A DNA stretch of 64,000 bases from contig CANHDJ010000003.1 of assembly GCA_947459425.1 (NCBI GenBank), positions 62,001-126,000 of the forward strand, in the 5' to 3' direction. The notes below the pieces were generated by a model that did not search any database, was not told where the DNA came from, and saw only the letters and a list, made by a program, of their open reading frames with translations. Shown here one piece after another: positions 61,306 to 64,000 of this stretch. The translations under genes were made by a program, and so were the position numbers. Every line of letters begins with the position of its first letter. The stretch's first letter is position 1. The DNA is from Ignavibacteria bacterium. Its GTDB lineage: Bacteria; Bacteroidota; Ignavibacteria; Kapaibacteriales; UBA4661.

Positions 61306-64000
61306 TTATCGCACAATCTCGACGCGCCGCACCAGCACCGATCCTGCTGACTCTATGCGCAGTGTGTATGCACCCGCCGGCAGATGTGCCACGCCAACGC
61401 GCCGGACGTGTTCTCCGGCGGTCTCGACTGCTGGTGCAAAAGTTTGCACCGTCGCGCCCCGCATATCCACAAGGCTCATGGCGACCAGAGCGGGAGAAAC
61501 AAGTTGGTATGCCACTTCTAGTGCATCCACACTGGGGTTTGGCGCGAGTCTCAAAATCTGAATCACCTTGCTTTCAGTCGTAATCAAGCGCTTTCCGCCT
61601 GCTTGCGATGTACGCGCCACAAAACGCCCTTCGATCACATCTGCCACCTGAAGCGTACCGTCGCCCCATTGAATCTGCTCCAATACGAGTTTCGTCGCGT
61701 CGGTGCTTCCCGCCACTGCCACACACGGCACACGCACCAGCACGGAGTCCCGCCCGTTCCAAAAGGTTGTCGGCACGGCATAGCGCTGAGTGCTGTTTTG
61801 TGGTGCAGTATTGCGCAAGGGGCGCACGAATGCTTGCGCCGCAGCGCCAAGGGCAAGCACATTACGGTCAAGCCGCAATGATGCTGTAAAGAAGGGAACA
61901 CTTGATTGGAAGAGTCGCGCACGGTCGGCGGCGCTTGTTTCGGCAAGATAAATCTCCAACATCACCGCGCTTCCTGGTGGCGCACTTTCAGGCATAGCGC
62001 GAAGCCCCAACTTTGCAACGACATCGCTTGGCTTGCGGGCGCGTCCGAATTGTGTGAGCGGTGCTGTTATCGTGTCCACTGTCGCTTGGCAGTAAATGGT
62101 TTCTTGTGCGGCGGTGTTGGTGCGCTCCGGCACAAATTTGAGTAGTACGGCTGTGGTATCACCAGCACCAAGGGGCGCTCTGCCATCCACATCAGCACGG
62201 AACGAGTATTCACGCGCCCCGCGCCGCAAATCTACGCGCACAATCTCGGTTGAACGGTCGCCGACATTGATCACCTGTACAGCAAGCAGCTTCGTTGTGC
62301 CAATAACGCTTGTATCAAGCGCCGGAGGAATGAGTTTTAGTGCGCCTCCTCGACCAAAAAGCCTTGGAGAAGTTGTTTGTGTCTGTATTTGCGTACTACC
62401 TTCTGCCGTGAAACGCAGTGTTAGTGCGGCATTGACGGTCTCAAGTGTTGTAGGCGTGAATCGCACTCGAACAGGTAGCACTGCGCCAGCTAGAATCTCC
62501 TTTCCACGCATATCTTCGCACACAAAAGATGGATGGTTCGCAGCGATAACGTCGGCAAGACGAATGCGTGTTTCCGAGAGATTCCGCACAGATAGTACCG
62601 CAAAAGCAGTATCGCCACGAGGGATTTTGCCGAAATCAAGGCGCTGTGCACCGAGCGTGTTATTCGCAGTAGTCGTAAAATCACCATTTGCCCAAATGCC
62701 TGAGCCACGTGCATTTTCCGCCCGAACACGCCAGAAATAGCGCTGTTGCGCCGAAAGCGGGAATCCAGTCACACCGCGCGTATCTACTTCAACACGCCCG
62801 GAAGCAAGTGCCGATGAAGATTGTGCAATCGTAAGCGTTGTTAAAAGAGTGGTAAATGTAGACTGTGCCGATACTTCCAGACGATACTGCCCCGCGCCCT
62901 GAATACTTGTCCAGACAAGACTTGGCAGCGTTGGTACATCGGTCTCACCCACGACTGGCGTTATGAGGGCAGGCGAATCGGGAACATTCTGGGGTAATAC
63001 CGCTTGAATACGAGCATTTGCGGTCGTTACGGTCAGAAGTGGCAACCGAGTATTCGTAATCTGACAAGAATAAAACGCCGAATCCGAAGCAGCAAAGGCA
63101 GGAAATTCCAGCGAATCGGCAATAGCTTCTTCCCGAACAAAAGCACTATTTTTTCGCCAAGAATACCGATTAAAGCGCCCTGCAAGCGGCGCACGAAGCA
63201 CAAAGCGCGTATCAACAATCACAACGGTATCGGAAAGCTGCGGAGGCGTGATATTCTGCGGTGCGTAGGCGAAATTTGGTACGGCACTATATGCTTCAAG
63301 GTCGGCGAGTGGAAAACTATTGCCTCGCACATCTAATAACTGTAGGCGGCTCACCGAGCGCGTCAAATCAGGAATACGCGCTAAGGTATTCCCCGCAAGA
63401 CTCAGGTACTGCAACGTCCGCATATTCGCCAGAGTCGCCGGAACACTGCCCGTGAAGCGGTTACTGTCCAAAAGGAGTTCATTCATATTCCGCAAATTGC
63501 CCAATTCTGCTGGGAGCGTTCCCGTAAAACCATTCCCACCAATATCCAAGCGCTGTAAACCCTCAACGGCTGTTTGCTGCGCCGTTTTTTCTACGCTAAA
63601 AGCAAGTAACGACGAGCTTTCACCGATGCTTGAAGGCAGAGCGCCCGTGAGCCTGTTGCGGCGCAGATTCAGCACACGTAATTGCGGCATTTGTACCAAA
63701 AACGACGGGAAGCCACCGATAAACTGGTTCCTGTTTGCATCGAATACCTGCAAAGCGCTTACTTGCTTGAGGCATTCCGGCAAAAAGCCCGAAAGCCGAT
63801 TGCTGCTGATGTTGAGGCTTTCCAAGCCCGCAGGCAAGCAGCAGAGCGCCTCCACGCTACCCTCAAAGCGATTTCCCGATAAATCCAGTGTTTTTAGCGA
63901 AGCCAGAGAGCAAACATTTGTAGGAATGCTGCCAGACAAACCATTTCCGCCCAAATGTAGGACACGAAGCGCCGTCAAATTCGCCAAAGCCGTCCAAGGT
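61306..64000 (-). CDS. Second giant T9SS surface protein, C-terminal part (leucine-rich, Ig, T9SS domain)
   Basis: The frame is open through the right window edge, so the N-terminus is missing; ~898 residues are seen. It starts within leucine-rich repeats (LRVLHLGGNGLSGSIP and similar). Next are an Ig-like domain (FAYAPQNITPP ... SAFYSCQITN), a fibronectin-like domain, ASH-like domains (QRLDFGKIPRGDTAF), a cohesin-like module and a T9SS sorting domain (RLAPNPSVDALEVAY ... VRRVEIVR). This order matches the C-terminal ~900 residues of the neighbour encoded at 49787-61156 module for module, so the two are tandem paralogues. The stop is 150 bp upstream of its neighbour's start. Whether it also has propellers cannot be seen. 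Confidence 0.85.
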   Translation of the reverse strand, partial: PWTALANLTALRVLHLGGNGLSGSIPTNVCSLASLKTLDLSGNRFEGSVEALCCLPAGLESLNISSNRLSGFLPECLKQVSALQVFDANRNQFIGGFPSFLVQMPQLRVLNLRRNRLTGALPSSIGESSSLLAFSVEKTAQQTAVEGLQRLDIGGNGFTGTLPAELGNLRNMNELLLDSNRFTGSVPATLANMRTLQYLSLAGNTLARIPDLTRSVSRLQLLDVRGNSFPLADLEAYSAVPNFAYAPQNITPPQLSDTVVIVDTRFVLRAPLAGRFNRYSWRKNSAFVREEAIADSLEFPAFAASDSAFYSCQITNTRLPLLTVTTANARIQAVLPQNVPDSPALITPVVGETDVPTLPSLVWTSIQGAGQYRLEVSAQSTFTTLLTTLTIAQSSSALASGRVEVDTRGVTGFPLSAQQRYFWRVRAENARGSGIWANGDFTTTANNTLGAQRLDFGKIPRGDTAFAVLSVRNLSETRIRLADVIAANHPSFVCEDMRGKEILAGAVLPVRVRFTPTTLETVNAALTLRFTAEGSTQIQTQTTSPRLFGRGGALKLIPPALDTSVIGTTKLLAVQVINVGDRSTEIVRVDLRRGAREYSFRADVDGRAPLGAGDTTAVLLKFVPERTNTAAQETIYCQATVDTITAPLTQFGRARKPSDVVAKLGLRAMPESAPPGSAVMLEIYLAETSAADRARLFQSSVPFFTASLRLDRNVLALGAAAQAFVRPLRNTAPQNSTQRYAVPTTFWNGRDSVLVRVPCVAVAGSTDATKLVLEQIQWGDGTLQVADVIEGRFVARTSQAGGKRLITTESKVIQILRLAPNPSVDALEVAYQLVSPALVAMSLVDMRGATVQTFAPAVETAGEHVRRVGVAHLPAGAYTLRIESAGSVLVRRVEIVR

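Noticed and set aside
1-64000. tRNA, rRNA or replication-origin signals
   Set aside because: No cloverleaf with a conserved TTCRA loop, no rRNA-like stretch and no DnaA-box cluster was noticed in the intergenic regions; a dedicated search was not possible.

Overview
The window comes from a Gram-negative member of the Bacteroidota/Chlorobiota (FCB) superphylum. The evidence is a SusC/SusD pair at the left end, three proteins ending in type IX secretion (T9SS) C-terminal sorting domains, many SusD-like, efflux and hypothetical lipoproteins, a 7TMR-DISM histidine kinase, a DUF2723 protein, and a TTG-N19-TAnnTTTG promoter of the Bacteroidota type. The lineage cannot be fixed more closely from sequence alone; a free-living Chlorobi/Kapabacteria- or Cytophaga-like bacterium would fit. 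No rRNA, tRNA, CRISPR array or transposase gene was seen.

Layout. 1-2976: end of a SusC/SusD nutrient-uptake locus with a third lipoprotein and a terminator. 3031-3295: a MITE-like element with a second small inverted-repeat element inserted in its left end. 3298-19943: a long minus-strand stretch with a 2-oxoadipate dioxygenase-like enzyme, a Fsr-type efflux permease, two methyltransferases, GatB, a PAS histidine kinase, a TolC/HlyD pair, a glycosyltransferase-deacetylase fusion, a CapA-like protein and a 7TMR-DISM histidine kinase. 20126-25235: an accessory island bounded by two 97%-identical 360-bp direct repeats of the 3' end of an OprM-type gene. It carries a second MITE-like element, a DUF1573 protein, a terminator-ended operon of three envelope proteins preceded by four LytTR-like half-sites, and an orphan LytTR response regulator. 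24880-31459: a complete RND efflux cassette. 31614-34333: an acyl-CoA dehydrogenase with a clear promoter and palindromic operator, then pgsA. 34350-49717: metabolic and housekeeping genes, including a FucP-like transporter, SufE/SufT/ferredoxin/thioredoxin-like/superoxide dismutase, a LON-domain protein, RsmE, a DUF2723 membrane protein, an amino-acid permease, a thioesterase, two glycosyltransferase-like proteins, a DEDD exonuclease and a small T9SS cargo with ten 24-bp tandem repeats. 49787-64000: two giant T9SS cargo proteins in tandem. The first has about 3,789 residues with five consecutive seven-bladed propellers.

How it fits together. Much of the window is envelope biology: nutrient uptake, multidrug efflux, secretion to the surface by T9SS, and signalling kinases. 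The most unusual parts are the excisable-looking island with a predicted LytTR-controlled operon encoding a lipoprotein with a Cys-rich hydrophobic tail, and the multi-propeller surface protein. Functions are inferred from motifs read by eye; no database search was possible.
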